The notes: generated by a model from the sequence alone, not told the origin. Counted from the first letter of the stretch, positions 1-8,738 are shown. The stretch: 64,000 bases of DNA from Saprospiraceae bacterium (GCA_027488935.1 JAIYAP010000027.1:1-64000); one strand, 5' to 3'. A program made the numbers and translations.

Positions 1-3
1 TGC

Positions 4-56
4 GTAAATTGTATTGACGGGGCGACTTTTTCTGTCACCCCGCCAATACAATTTAC
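4..56. repeat. Hairpin element A (23-bp arms, 7-nt loop)
   Basis: The left arm (4-26) and right arm (34-56) pair over 23 positions around a 7-nt T-rich loop; the only two non-Watson-Crick positions are G-U compatible. The core is TTGACGGGGCGAC. A homologous hairpin lies 130 bp downstream. The remainder of 1-369 contains no convincing gene, only these hairpins and AT-rich spacer. Confidence 0.75.
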
Positions 57-135
57 ACACTACCACAAATCCTTGATAAAATCTTAAACATCAAAAAAAT
101 CGCGCGTAAATGCACGAATGAATATGCATTACCCT

Positions 136-188
136 GTAATCGCTATTGACGGGGTGACTGAAAAAGTCGCCCCGTCAGTAGCGATTAC
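136..188. repeat. Hairpin element B, homologue of element A
   Basis: Arms 136-158 and 166-188 pair over 23 positions with a 7-nt loop. Compared with element A the GTAA end and the ATTGACGGGG core are kept, while a five-base block differs (ATTGT in A, TCGCT in B) on both arms in a compensating way, so pairing is preserved. The sequence after the right arm (cATTACCACgAATatCC) also resembles that after element A. Confidence 0.75.
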
Positions 189-369
189 GCATTACCACGA
201 ATATCCGGCCGAAAAACTCAAGAAAACGAACCAATCATGCTAAGCAAATCATGCATAACATCTAAAGATTCCTATAAGCCCATGTAAATGCGTAACAAAC
301 ATCACCCCTAATCTTTGTGAAACCCAAAATTCGGGATGACTCAGGTTCATAAACTACATTATTGAACTA

Positions 370-2292
370 CTACCCCTCCAACCGCTCCATCAAACGATTC
401 GTAATCCGCAAAAAGTCCATTTCCGTGATAATGCCTACCAGTTCCTTGCCTTTTACCACCGGCAAGCAGCCAATTTTATGTTGCCGCATTTTACTCATCG
501 CCTCCATGATGGTAGTCTCCGGTGTGGCGGTTATCGGTTTTACGATCATCAGATCTTTCACCGTACGCACGGTATCGTCTTCAATTTTGTTCAATTTGGC
601 AAAATAGCGCAGCAAGATGCGCGAAGAAACCAAACCCACCAGTTCGCCTTTGCTGTCCTCTACCGGCATGTACCGGATACGCCGCCAGTCCATAATTTCG
701 GCCACCAACTCAATAACATCGTCCTTTTGAACGGTAAAGAGGTCAGTCGACATAAATTCTTCTACTTTTAGTTTAGAAGGTGTCCAGTTTTCCAAATCGG
801 TCGCTTTAGGTTCGGTCCAGGTATGCACCGGACGGTTATCTTGTTGGTTTTTGATCATCGCGGCAGTTAAGCAAACCATGGCTTCATCATTGGTAACCTG
901 GTTTTTCATGGCGGTGTAGGATCGCAATGCCCAGCGTGCGCCCGTTTTGTGCTCAGTAGCACGCGCTTCAATGATGTCAAGGTATTTGGTGATGTCGGCC
1001 GATTTCACTTTGCGGTGCTTTAAGCCTTCTTTAGCCAACGGCAATAACTCCTTCAAAATCAATTCAGTAACGGGTACTTTATTGTCTTTAAACCAGGTAA
1101 ACGTTGTATCAATACCAAATTTAGCCGACTTCAGGAAATTATCCCGCGCATCCACAAAGTCGATGTGTTTGGTCACATCTTCATAATGCAGGCCCATGCC
1201 GATCATGGCGCCTAGCCAAAACGCTGCATTAGCTGTTGCATCCACGACGGTTGGTCCGGCCGGAATGACGCGGTTTTCTATGCGCAAATGCGGTTTTCCA
1301 TTCGGTGAAATGCCGTAACAAGGGCGGTTCCAACGGTAAACGGTCGAATTGTGGATTTGCAAAGCGCGCAGTTTGGGCACTTTGCCATTGCGCACCATTT
1401 CCAGCGAATCCTCTTCAATCGAACCAGCCAGTAAAACCCGGAAACGGCTGATGTCTTCTTTATAAATTTGGGTAATATCGCCTTGCAACCAACCGCTGCC
1501 AAAGTTCACGCGTGGCAAACGCTCGCGCATGTGATCGTGTGCCGTGCGCGTATCCAGCGATTGTTGAAACAAAGCAATGCGCGATTCGTGCCACAAACGT
1601 CGACCAAATACCAGCGGCGAATTGGCAGAAATGGCAATCATCGGTCCGGCCAAAACCTGCGCGATGTTGTACATTTTGACAAATTCATTGGGCGAAACCT
1701 GCAAATGCACCTGAAAACTGGTGTTGCAAGCCTCCAGCAAGGGCGAATCGTGTTTTACCAGCAATTCATCCACGCCTTCTACCCGCAATTCGAAGGAAGT
1801 ACCCAACAAATGTTTTTGAATGGCCGCCATGAGGGCAAAATACCGGTCACGTGGCGTCAAATTGTGCATTTCCAGGTCGTGTTTGCGCAAAGTGGGTAAA
1901 ATGCCACAAAGCACAATACTCGCATCAAATTGATCCAACACCTTCTGAATCAGCGAAAGGTAATGTCGGTTTTCTTCCTCCATGTCGCTCAGGCAGGTGC
2001 CCACAAATTCGCGTGGACTGAGGTTGGTCTCCAGGTTAAATTTGGCCAACTCGGTCACACACCACGGATATTCCGTCATCTGTTCCATGACCTCCATGTT
2101 GATGGTGGCCGGTTTAAAGGTCTTGTTGTCGACCAGACACATTTCTTGTTCCGCGCCAATCCTGGTAATATCACTTTCAAACCAATTGTGTTCCAGCATG
2201 TACTCAAATGCCTTCACATCATCGAGCAGGCAGCGTACAAAATGCTGCATTTCCTGCTGTGAATCAAGGGTATTTACTTTTTGGAAGCCCAT
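370..2292 (-). CDS. Glutamate-cysteine ligase family 2 (GCS2)-like protein with C-terminal CBS pair
   Basis: About 640 residues. The N-terminal two thirds looks like a GCS2 carboxylate-amine ligase domain: an IGAEQEMCLVD segment near the start and a long family-typical central part with ACNTSFQVHLQ and RIENRVIPAGPT. The C-terminus has two CBS motifs (FMSTDLFTVQKDD.. and DLMIVKPITATPETTIMEAM..), which in other proteins bind adenine nucleotides, so ligase activity may be energy-regulated. GCS2 enzymes join an amino group to the gamma-carboxyl of glutamate; the exact substrate here is unknown. The ATG at 2292 (MGFQKVN) is preferred, because the longer open frame upstream reads into a palindromic repeat. 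A divergent glycosylase gene begins at 2532. Confidence 0.8.
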   Translation of the reverse strand: MGFQKVNTLDSQQEMQHFVRCLLDDVKAFEYMLEHNWFESDITRIGAEQEMCLVDNKTFKPATINMEVMEQMTEYPWCVTELAKFNLETNLSPREFVGTCLSDMEEENRHYLSLIQKVLDQFDASIVLCGILPTLRKHDLEMHNLTPRDRYFALMAAIQKHLLGTSFELRVEGVDELLVKHDSPLLEACNTSFQVHLQVSPNEFVKMYNIAQVLAGPMIAISANSPLVFGRRLWHESRIALFQQSLDTRTAHDHMRERLPRVNFGSGWLQGDITQIYKEDISRFRVLLAGSIEEDSLEMVRNGKVPKLRALQIHNSTVYRWNRPCYGISPNGKPHLRIENRVIPAGPTVVDATANAAFWLGAMIGMGLHYEDVTKHIDFVDARDNFLKSAKFGIDTTFTWFKDNKVPVTELILKELLPLAKEGLKHRKVKSADITKYLDIIEARATEHKTGARWALRSYTAMKNQVTNDEAMVCLTAAMIKNQQDNRPVHTWTEPKATDLENWTPSKLKVEEFMSTDLFTVQKDDVIELVAEIMDWRRIRYMPVEDSKGELVGLVSSRILLRYFAKLNKIEDDTVRTVKDLMIVKPITATPETTIMEAMSKMRQHKIGCLPVVKGKELVGIITEMDFLRITNRLMERLEG

Positions 2293-2322
2293 GGTGCTTG
2301 TTTTAAACGGTGGTTCAGTTTT

Positions 2323-2484
2323 AGACTTGTTGCGGTGGGAAGTTGAAAACGACGTAAAAACGCCCATTTTCCGCCCTTCTGCGTTTTTTTTCTTGTCCGT
2401 AGCGCTGCTACGCACAAGAAAAAAAGCCTTGAAGGCCTAAAAATGGACTGTTTTTGTCGGTTTACTCCCCACCGCAACAAGTCT
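2323..2484. repeat. Long imperfect palindrome between divergent genes
   Basis: About 80 bases on either side of a centre near 2403 are imperfect inverted copies. The outer ends are AGACTTGTTGCGGTGGG and its complement, and the inner stem is TTTTTTCTTGT.CGTAGC around an AGCGCT centre. It fills the region between the divergent GCS2-CBS and glycosylase genes. It could act as a bidirectional terminator/attenuator or be a MITE-like element; it encodes nothing. Confidence 0.7.
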
Positions 2485-2531
2485 ATTATTTTATTAAATG
2501 TGATTTCGTACAAATCATGTTACTTTGCTGT

Positions 2532-3137
2532 ATGAGCTATACAAATGCGATTCTGCACTTACAGCACGACGCCAAACTTAGGGAACTTATCCAACAAATA
2601 GATATACCCGAACCAAAATCTTCGGGTAAAATTTATTTTGACCTGTTGGAATCCATTGTCTCCCAACAACTTAGCGTTAAAGCGTCGAACACAATTTTTA
2701 ACCGTTTTCTGCAAATATTTCCGGATCAGCACCCGCATCCCGAACATTTGATCAAATTGTCCGCCGAACAACTGCGCGCTGTAGGGCTTTCCGGCCAGAA
2801 AGCAGGATATATGCAGAACGTAGCGCAATTTGCTTTGGATAACGATTTGGAAACGATGGACTGGTCTGGCATGACCGATGAAGACATTATTGCCTTCCTG
2901 ACCCAAATTAAAGGGGTAGGCAAATGGACGGTTGAAATGCTTTTGATGTTTAGCCTGGGCCGTACGGATATTTTACCCGTCGACGATTTAGGTATTCAAC
3001 AGGGAATCAAACGTTTATACGCGTTGGAGGAAACCGGGAAGGAATTAAAGAAACGAATGATTGAAATTGCGGAGCCTTGGCGCCCGTACAGAACTTATGC
3101 CTGCCGATATTTGTGGCGGTTTAAAGATCAAAAATAA
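2532..3137 (+). CDS. DNA-3-methyladenine glycosylase II-like (AlkA/HhH-GPD) protein
   Basis: 201 residues from the ATG giving MSYTNAIL; longer upstream reading lies in the palindrome region and is not believed. The HhH-GPD signature is clear: LTQIKGVGKWTVEM (helix-hairpin-helix with GVG) followed by DILPVDDLG, whose aspartate is the expected catalytic residue. Enzymes of this superfamily excise alkylated purines in base excision repair. The upstream QQLSVKAS segment is typical of the AlkA branch. There is no Fe-S cluster cysteine motif, which argues against endonuclease III. An MFS gene follows after 13 bp, suggesting co-transcription. Confidence 0.88.
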   Translation: MSYTNAILHLQHDAKLRELIQQIDIPEPKSSGKIYFDLLESIVSQQLSVKASNTIFNRFLQIFPDQHPHPEHLIKLSAEQLRAVGLSGQKAGYMQNVAQFALDNDLETMDWSGMTDEDIIAFLTQIKGVGKWTVEMLLMFSLGRTDILPVDDLGIQQGIKRLYALEETGKELKKRMIEIAEPWRPYRTYACRYLWRFKDQK

Positions 3138-3150
3138 ATATTCCTGACAC

Positions 3151-4362
3151 ATGAAAGACCGTTCGCCCGTTGGTGCCATATTTTTAACCGTTTTTTTGGA
3201 TATGCTCGGGGTAGGGATCATCATTCCGGTATTGCCCGCTTTATTTATGGCACCCGATACCAGCATCCTTCCGAGTGGTGCCAGTCATTATGATCGCTCC
3301 ATATTATATGGGTATTTGACGGCTATTTATCCGGCCTTTCAATTTTTTGGTGCACCGATGCTGGGCGCTTTGAGCGATCGTTTTGGTCGAAAACCGATGT
3401 TGCAAATGTCGCTCATAGGCACGTTGATTGGCTATTTGCTGTTTGGATGGGCTATTTTACTTAAAAACTTGCCTCTGCTGTTCTTCAGCCGGGCGCTGCC
3501 GGGCTTTACCGGGGGCAATATCAGCATCGTGATGAGCGCACTGTCTGATATTGCGACCCCGGAAAACCGGACTAAATATTTTGGCCTGGTCGGTATGGCG
3601 TTTGGACTTGGCTTTATCCTCGGACCAGCGATCGGCGGTGTTTTGGCCGATAGCAGTGTTTTACCCTGGTTCAATCACGCAACCCCATTTTGGTTTACTG
3701 CCATCCTTACCCTGGTCAACATGCTATTGGTACAGCGTAATTTTCCGGAAACCAACCTTACTCGCCGCGAAACTCCAGTTTCCTTGTTCGTGGGTTTTTC
3801 CAACCTCGGAAAAGCATTCAAATCAGCCAACTTGCGCCAGATTTTTGCGGTTTCCCTGCTGCTTTCGCTGGGCTTCTCGTTTTTTACCCAATTTTTCTCT
3901 GTTTACCTCATTCAAAAATTTGCAGTTTCAGAAAAACAAATCGGACTTATTTTTGGCTGGGTAGGCATCTGGCTGGCCTTTACCCAGGGTTTTACAGCCC
4001 GAAAACTGGCTAAATACGCCAAACCCAACCAAATTCTGCGCTGGAGCATTCCGCTGCTTGCGCTTGCAGTACTGGCTACCTTGGCGCCGAATCAATTGTG
4101 GCTTTTTTACCTTGTAAATCCCTTTATTGCAACGTTTCAGGGCCTCACTGCGCCTAACTTGACCACCATAGTGTCCACGCACGCAAGCCCACAGGAGCAA
4201 GGCGAAATCATGGGCATCAACCAGAGTATGGTTTCTGTCGGACAATTTATCCCTGCTTTAGCGGCTGGCTACCTCAATAGCATGCATGGCAGTTTTCCCA
4301 TTTTGGCGGGCAGTATTTTCATCTTTTGCGCCTGGCCGATCTATTTAATGATCCGTGATTAA
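3151..4362 (+). CDS. MFS transporter, TetA-like drug:H+ antiporter family
   Basis: 403 residues with about 12 hydrophobic segments. The N-terminal LGVGIIIPVLPALF segment and the loop 2-3 motif A, GALSDRFGRKPML, match the DHA1/TCR (tetracycline resistance-like) branch, as does GFILGPAIGGVLAD (motif C). It probably exports small amphipathic compounds using the proton gradient; the substrate cannot be read from sequence. It follows the glycosylase gene by 13 bp and converges with gldN, the two stop regions overlapping by 4 bp. Confidence 0.88.
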   Translation: MKDRSPVGAIFLTVFLDMLGVGIIIPVLPALFMAPDTSILPSGASHYDRSILYGYLTAIYPAFQFFGAPMLGALSDRFGRKPMLQMSLIGTLIGYLLFGWAILLKNLPLLFFSRALPGFTGGNISIVMSALSDIATPENRTKYFGLVGMAFGLGFILGPAIGGVLADSSVLPWFNHATPFWFTAILTLVNMLLVQRNFPETNLTRRETPVSLFVGFSNLGKAFKSANLRQIFAVSLLLSLGFSFFTQFFSVYLIQKFAVSEKQIGLIFGWVGIWLAFTQGFTARKLAKYAKPNQILRWSIPLLALAVLATLAPNQLWLFYLVNPFIATFQGLTAPNLTTIVSTHASPQEQGEIMGINQSMVSVGQFIPALAAGYLNSMHGSFPILAGSIFIFCAWPIYLMIRD

Positions 4363-5222
4363 TACGTAAACAAATCGTGCTCCAGGTTAAAAATGGATTC
4401 CCCCACTTCTTTCGACTTCATCAGGAGGTCAACGCCCGTGTAGGAATCTTCCAAGCGTAAATCGCCTACCGTATTTTCTTTGGTGATAAAGGACGAAAAA
4501 TGCCGCATTTCCATCCAGTCTTCCCAACTCAGGGTACTGGCAAAATTTCCGCCGGGCGTTACCACCTTGTGGCGCGCCAAAATTTCACGGGCTTGTGGGT
4601 AATACACCCAAAACAGCGGCTTTTCGAAGCGGAAGTTGCCTTCTTCATCTACCACATCAATCAAAGGTGCAATGCCGAGGATGCGCACTTTGAGTGAACT
4701 GGTATTCGCGTCGAAATACCAGGATTCCTTCACCCGGAAACGCTTAACGTTTTCCCAATTGATTTCGTTTTTCACAATTTGCACCCGTTCCTCACCCGTT
4801 TGCGGATCGAATACAATAATGGTGTCCTCTTTATACATTATGCTCGACACATCATCTGTACTCAAAGGTTTGGTAAAACGATCATCCACCGTGCTGTACA
4901 CCCGCATATCGCCTTGCAGGGCAGCGTCCATGAGGATTACAAACAAAGGGGATTCGGGCGCGACAAAAGGTTTGTTCATCTTTTCGCGGGTGTCAATGAC
5001 CCGCCAGATGCGTTTTTCCCAGAAAATATCCGCTTCTCGAATAGGCGCAGGTTTCAGGGTGTTTCGATCGCGGATGGTCGAGCGGGTGGTAATGTCATCC
5101 AGCGGTGTACTTTCAGCCGGGATTTCCGATTCAACAGGTTGTGCTCCAAGTAATTGGATGCATAGTAAGCAAGTCAGGAGCGCGCAATAGCGTAGCCCCT
5201 GAAACGACAAGTGGTTTGTCAT
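4359..5222 (-). CDS. gldN: Gliding motility / T9SS protein GldN
   Basis: 287 residues with a Sec signal peptide (hydrophobic stretch ending ..QLLGAQ). The conserved GldN block follows: ADIFWEKRIWRVIDTREKMN, then a DDVSSIMYKEDTI region and the aromatic LFWVYYPQAREIL segment. GldN is a periplasmic component of the type IX secretion ring (with GldK) required for export of T9SS cargo and gliding. It is normally last in a gldKLMN operon; here 224 bp of non-coding DNA and a gmhB-like gene lie upstream and no gldK/L/M is in the window, so it is either a second copy or a relocated gene. Confidence 0.85.
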   Translation of the reverse strand: MTNHLSFQGLRYCALLTCLLCIQLLGAQPVESEIPAESTPLDDITTRSTIRDRNTLKPAPIREADIFWEKRIWRVIDTREKMNKPFVAPESPLFVILMDAALQGDMRVYSTVDDRFTKPLSTDDVSSIMYKEDTIIVFDPQTGEERVQIVKNEINWENVKRFRVKESWYFDANTSSLKVRILGIAPLIDVVDEEGNFRFEKPLFWVYYPQAREILARHKVVTPGGNFASTLSWEDWMEMRHFSSFITKENTVGDLRLEDSYTGVDLLMKSKEVGESIFNLEHDLFTY

Positions 5223-5446
5223 GTTTCAGTTGTGTTTAGTAATTTTGTTAAAAAAAGAATGGATAAACCCGTGTGAGGCAAGAGATTAGCGCAAAAAGAC
5301 TAAAAGTATTCCAAGGCTACCACGATGCGGTAACTAAGCCGGTTTTTTGGACCATTAAAATAAAGGGAATCGGGTTGTGGGAACAACAGATTGCAATCGT
5401 TATTCAAAACGCGAACGTGCAAACCGTATTTTAAATGTTAAGAATT

Positions 5447-5977
5447 TTAACAAATAAAGCGGGCAAAGTCCAATAAGTTGCCAAATCTAAAATGGATGTA
5501 CATTTTTTGCAGTTCCTCGGCCTCTTCTTGTTTGCCATTGATTAATACGGTGCGCATGCCCAAAGCCTGCCCCAAGGCCATATCTGATATGGAATCCCCC
5601 ACGATCCAGCTGTTTTCAAAATCAATTTCGGGAAATTGTTCCAAAGCCAGCCAGGCCATGCCGGTTGCAGGTTTTCGGCAAGGGCAACCCGCCTCGCTGC
5701 GGTGTGGGCAGGCGTAAATGGCATCCAGTCGACCGCCGCTCGCCTGGGCAATATCGCGCAATTTCTGATGCACCGCTTCCAAATCCTCCATGGTCATCAA
5801 TCCTTTGCCGATACCTGCCTGATTGGTTACGACTACAATGCGTTCAAAACGCGCCGCCAGCATGGGAAGGGCGGTTTCCAAACCAGGGGTCGGTATAAAC
5901 GCATCCGGGTGTTGCACGTATTCGCCCGGCATTCGCACATTGAGTACGCCATCGCGATCGAGGAAAAGTGTGTCCAT
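5447..5977 (-). CDS. gmhB: D-glycero-D-manno-heptose 1,7-bisphosphate 7-phosphatase (GmhB-like HAD hydrolase)
   Basis: 176 residues, typical GmhB length. HAD motif I is LDRDGVLN at the N-terminus, motif II is VVVTNQAGIGKG, and the zinc-binding insert CPHRSEAGCPCRKP is diagnostic of GmhB/histidinol-phosphatase-type members; IVGDSISDM is motif IV. GmhB removes the C7 phosphate of heptose bisphosphate in ADP-heptose synthesis for LPS core. The gene stands alone, facing away from the FMN reductase. The symbol follows family assignment; the HisB-N phosphatase is the main alternative. Confidence 0.82.
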   Translation of the reverse strand: MDTLFLDRDGVLNVRMPGEYVQHPDAFIPTPGLETALPMLAARFERIVVVTNQAGIGKGLMTMEDLEAVHQKLRDIAQASGGRLDAIYACPHRSEAGCPCRKPATGMAWLALEQFPEIDFENSWIVGDSISDMALGQALGMRTVLINGKQEEAEELQKMYIHFRFGNLLDFARFIC

Positions 5978-6076
5978 GCAGGCAAAGGTTTGGAAAAAAA
6001 GCGAAAAAATTCAATCTGAACCATTTTCCTAATTAAATGTTTTGACACCGATTCTCATACGAACATAACCTGACCC

Positions 6077-6655
6077 ATGCATATCGCGATACTTTCCAGC
6101 AGCACCAGGCTCAATCGGCAGTCCCACCGGGTAGCCCTGGCCCTACAACAAACGATTGAAAACCAAGGCGTACACACTGCTTCGGTGCTCGATTTGGCGG
6201 CTTATCAGTTTCCCATCATGGAGGAAGTATTGCAGAAACTCCCCAATCCACCCGCAGGATTGGCCGAATTTGCACACAACGTAAAATCAGCAGACGCCTT
6301 TATTTTCGTTTCGCCTGAATACAACGGCAGTTACACGGCAGCCCTGAAAAACGCGGTGGATTATTTGAAAGAGTCTGAATTCAACAAAAAAGTAATTGGT
6401 GTAGCGTCCGTCACCTCGGGTAGTATGGGGGGCATGCGCGCGGCTTTGGCCATGCAGCAATTGGCACTGGGCGTTTCCGGGTACGCCATTCCGCAGATGC
6501 TGCTCGTTGGCCAGGTGGCACAGCGCTTTGATGAAGCCGGGAATTTATTGGATCCCTTGTTTGAAAAAAGCATGAACAGCTTTTTACAGCACTTTATTTG
6601 GCTGGCCGAGGCGGTGGTGGAGAAGAAAGCAACGGTGTTGGCGGCATCGGTTTAG
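6077..6655 (+). CDS. NADPH-dependent FMN reductase-like flavoprotein
   Basis: 192 residues with a flavodoxin-like fold: AILSSSTRLNRQSHRVA is the FMN phosphate-binding loop, and FVSPEYNGSYTAALKNAVDYL is the highly typical NADPH_dep_FMN_red (PF03358-type) segment. Likely a soluble quinone or azo/chromate-type reductase; the physiological substrate is unknown. It is followed directly by the palindrome array, with no co-directional partner close by. Confidence 0.85.
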   Translation: MHIAILSSSTRLNRQSHRVALALQQTIENQGVHTASVLDLAAYQFPIMEEVLQKLPNPPAGLAEFAHNVKSADAFIFVSPEYNGSYTAALKNAVDYLKESEFNKKVIGVASVTSGSMGGMRAALAMQQLALGVSGYAIPQMLLVGQVAQRFDEAGNLLDPLFEKSMNSFLQHFIWLAEAVVEKKATVLAASV

Positions 6656-6732
6656 TTTTTGGGGTGGGCGGAAATCGTGGAGGTATTGGATATACGAATA
6701 CCAAGCAATACCGCAAATTCGCACCAATTTCC

Positions 6733-7300
6733 ACAAATGGGGGGCCACAAATGGGGTTTTATAAATGCGGTTCTACAAATGGATGTTCTACAAATGCCTG
6801 TTCTACAAATGCCTGTTCTACAAATGCATGACTTCTCCGAAGTCAGGAGGGTGTGATTCATTTCGTTTTACAGTTCTACAAATGCACGACTTCTCCGAAG
6901 TCGGAAGGGTGTGATTCATTTCGTTTTCGCGGTTCTACAAATGCCTGTTCTACAAATGCATGACTTCTCCGAAGTCAGGAGGGTGTGATTCATTTCGTTT
7001 TACAGTTCTACAAATGCACGACTTCTCCGAAGTCATGATAGAATTACGACTTCGGAGAAGTCATGCATTTGTAGGACGTGCATTTGTAGCAAGACGAAAT
7101 AAATCACGAAGTACACCCTTCTGACTTCGGAGAAGTCACGCATTTGTAGCAAGACGAAATAAATCACGAAGCACAACCTTTTGACTTCGGAGAAGTCACG
7201 CATTTGTAGGACATGCATTTGTAGGACATGCATTTGTAGCAAGACGAAATAAATCACGAAGTACACCCTTCTGACTTCGGAGAAGTCATGCATTTGTAGA
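6733..7300. repeat. Palindrome (REP-like) array in two opposed arms
   Basis: Eight copies of a short stem-loop, GACTTCTCCGAAGTC (starts 6830, 6888, 6962, 7020) and its complement GACTTCGGAGAAGTC (starts 7048, 7123, 7183, 7273). Each is flanked by one or more TTCTACAAATGC blocks (complement GCATTTGTAG) and a GGGTGT..TTCATTTCGT spacer. The four left copies point one way and the four right copies the other, around a centre near 7041. Units recur every 58-75 bp. The open frames through it (repeats of LQMHDFSEV) are artefacts of the repeat. A HUH transposase gene begins 120 bp downstream. Confidence 0.9.
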
Positions 7301-7418
7301 ACAATCAATTTCGACGAATTTATACATTTAATTTTATGTAATTGCTATCTTGCTTTTGCGACTGTACATTTGTATCCGTTAACCTATAATCACATTCATA
7401 AACCTAATCCAACCCAAC

Positions 7419-7889
7419 ATGCCAGACGTATTTTCCCAAATATACCTCCATGTGGTTTTTTCACCCAAACACCGCCAAGCACTCATTCAACCAGAATGGG
7501 AAGACCGTCTACACCGATACATCACGGGCATCGTACAGGATAAAGGGCATAAAATGTTAGCAATTGGTGGAATGCCCGACCACATTCATTTGTTCATTGG
7601 GTTTAAGCCGTCGGAAGCAATTTCCGATTTGGTGCGAGAAATTAAAAAACGCACCAATACGTTTGTCAATACCGAAGGCCTCTCGGCTTTCCCTTTCGAA
7701 TGGCAAAATGGATTTGGAGTTTTTTCGCACAGCCGTTCTCAAATAGATGCTGTTTGTAAATACATTTTGAACCAAAAAGTACACCACTGTCAAAAGACGT
7801 TTCAGGAAGAATTTCTAAAGTTTTGCGAGGATTTTAATATTGAAATAGGTAAAAAACAACTGTTTGATTGGGTGGGTGAACCAGCTTAG
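7419..7889 (+). CDS. IS200/RAYT-type HUH transposase (Y1 transposase, TnpA-like)
   Basis: 156 residues. It starts with the family-typical FSQIYLHVVFSPKHRQALI, has the HUH metal/DNA-cleavage motif as DHIHLF, and the single catalytic tyrosine in CKYILNQ followed by HH and TFQEEF. Y1 transposases cut and rejoin single-stranded DNA at hairpins. No TnpB/IscB partner follows. Its position next to an eight-copy palindrome array suggests a REP-associated tyrosine transposase acting on that array. The ORF appears complete. The start ATG (MPDVF) is well placed after an AT-rich leader. Confidence 0.9.
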   Translation: MPDVFSQIYLHVVFSPKHRQALIQPEWEDRLHRYITGIVQDKGHKMLAIGGMPDHIHLFIGFKPSEAISDLVREIKKRTNTFVNTEGLSAFPFEWQNGFGVFSHSRSQIDAVCKYILNQKVHHCQKTFQEEFLKFCEDFNIEIGKKQLFDWVGEPA

Positions 7890-7967
7890 CAAGCAATGCC
7901 TCCGAACATAGAATCGTTTTATTCCATACTTTATATTTTGGCTACTAAAAAATATCAAAGAGAAAAC

Positions 7968-8315
7968 TCAAATTGTCCTAACCCTAATTTTGGTCGATGT
8001 GACTACAACAAAAAATCGACCATCTAAATGAGCATATTCTAGTACCACACGCAAGAGGTTTTGCTTAATTACGGGCAATTCCACTTGGCGATACCGAAGA
8101 AATACAACCGTAACTTTTGCCATTTGATGGGCAAAAACCAACTCCCCAAAATCTTTATCTTCTGTAACTAAGATAGCAGATTCCTCATAAGCCATTGAAA
8201 TAACAACCTCATCCGTTGCACCATAATTGCCTAATGCAACTGGCTTGACCTCATATCCACTTTCAATTAATGCTTTTACAAGGGCTCCATGAAGATTTTC
8301 ATCCGTAATGATCAT
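7968..8315 (-). CDS. DUF5615 PIN-like toxin component
   Basis: 115 residues. The N-terminal MIITDEN and central ILVTEDKDFGELVF carry the spaced acidic residues of the DUF5615/PIN-like fold, predicted to be a ribonuclease. It overlaps the upstream DUF433 gene by 4 bp, so the two are translationally coupled. The C-terminus (FFVVVTSTKIRVR) is also typical. The role as toxin is inferred from family and pairing. Confidence 0.8.
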   Translation of the reverse strand: MIITDENLHGALVKALIESGYEVKPVALGNYGATDEVVISMAYEESAILVTEDKDFGELVFAHQMAKVTVVFLRYRQVELPVIKQNLLRVVLEYAHLDGRFFVVVTSTKIRVRTI

Positions 8316-8533
8316 GCCTCCAACATAACTTCATCCGCAATCATTCTTGCAGCATAATCTAGTGCCGCAGCCACTTGCTCCATATTTAAATGCGGGTATG
8401 CCTCTAAAATATCTTGAATGCTAAATCCATCCGCAATTTTGCGGACCACCAATTCAACTGTAATCCGAGTCCCTTTTATGATCGGTTTCCCAAGCATAAC
8501 CTTGGGATCGCGCACAATAATAGATTCTTGCAT
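8312..8533 (-). CDS. DUF433 antitoxin component
   Basis: 73 residues matching the DUF433 pattern: IVRDPKVMLGKPIIKGTRI at the N-terminus, then VELVVRKIADGFSIQDIL and a YPHLNMEQVAAAL segment, a short winged-helix-like fold. In pairs with DUF5615 it is the predicted antitoxin/DNA-binding partner. It is the first gene of the two-gene unit, which lies between the transposase and a lipoprotein gene. Confidence 0.82.
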   Translation of the reverse strand: MQESIIVRDPKVMLGKPIIKGTRITVELVVRKIADGFSIQDILEAYPHLNMEQVAAALDYAARMIADEVMLEA

Positions 8534-8738
8534 GAATGATTCATTTTGTACAAATATACGTCAGATTTAGGTATTGGCAAAACATTTCAATCGCGGGTGC
8601 TCCAAATTTCACACATTCAGATTTACTTCAAAAACGTCAATATGGATCATTTCCCACAGCCTCGCTGAAAGGTAAAGCACCAATCCGATAGAAAAAACAG
8701 GGAATAAACACCGTAATATGTGCGAAAATTCCACCAGG

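Noticed and set aside
2293-2415. N-terminal extension of the GCS2-CBS protein
   Set aside because: The extra ~41 residues come from the long palindrome and there is a good ATG at 2292.
6733-7300. CRISPR array
   Set aside because: Units are palindromic, occur in both orientations and the spacers are themselves repeated, with no cas genes nearby.
6659-7308. Open frames with repeated LQMHDFSEV-type peptides on both strands
   Set aside because: They follow the nucleotide palindrome array and have no independent coding signal; a product is not credible.
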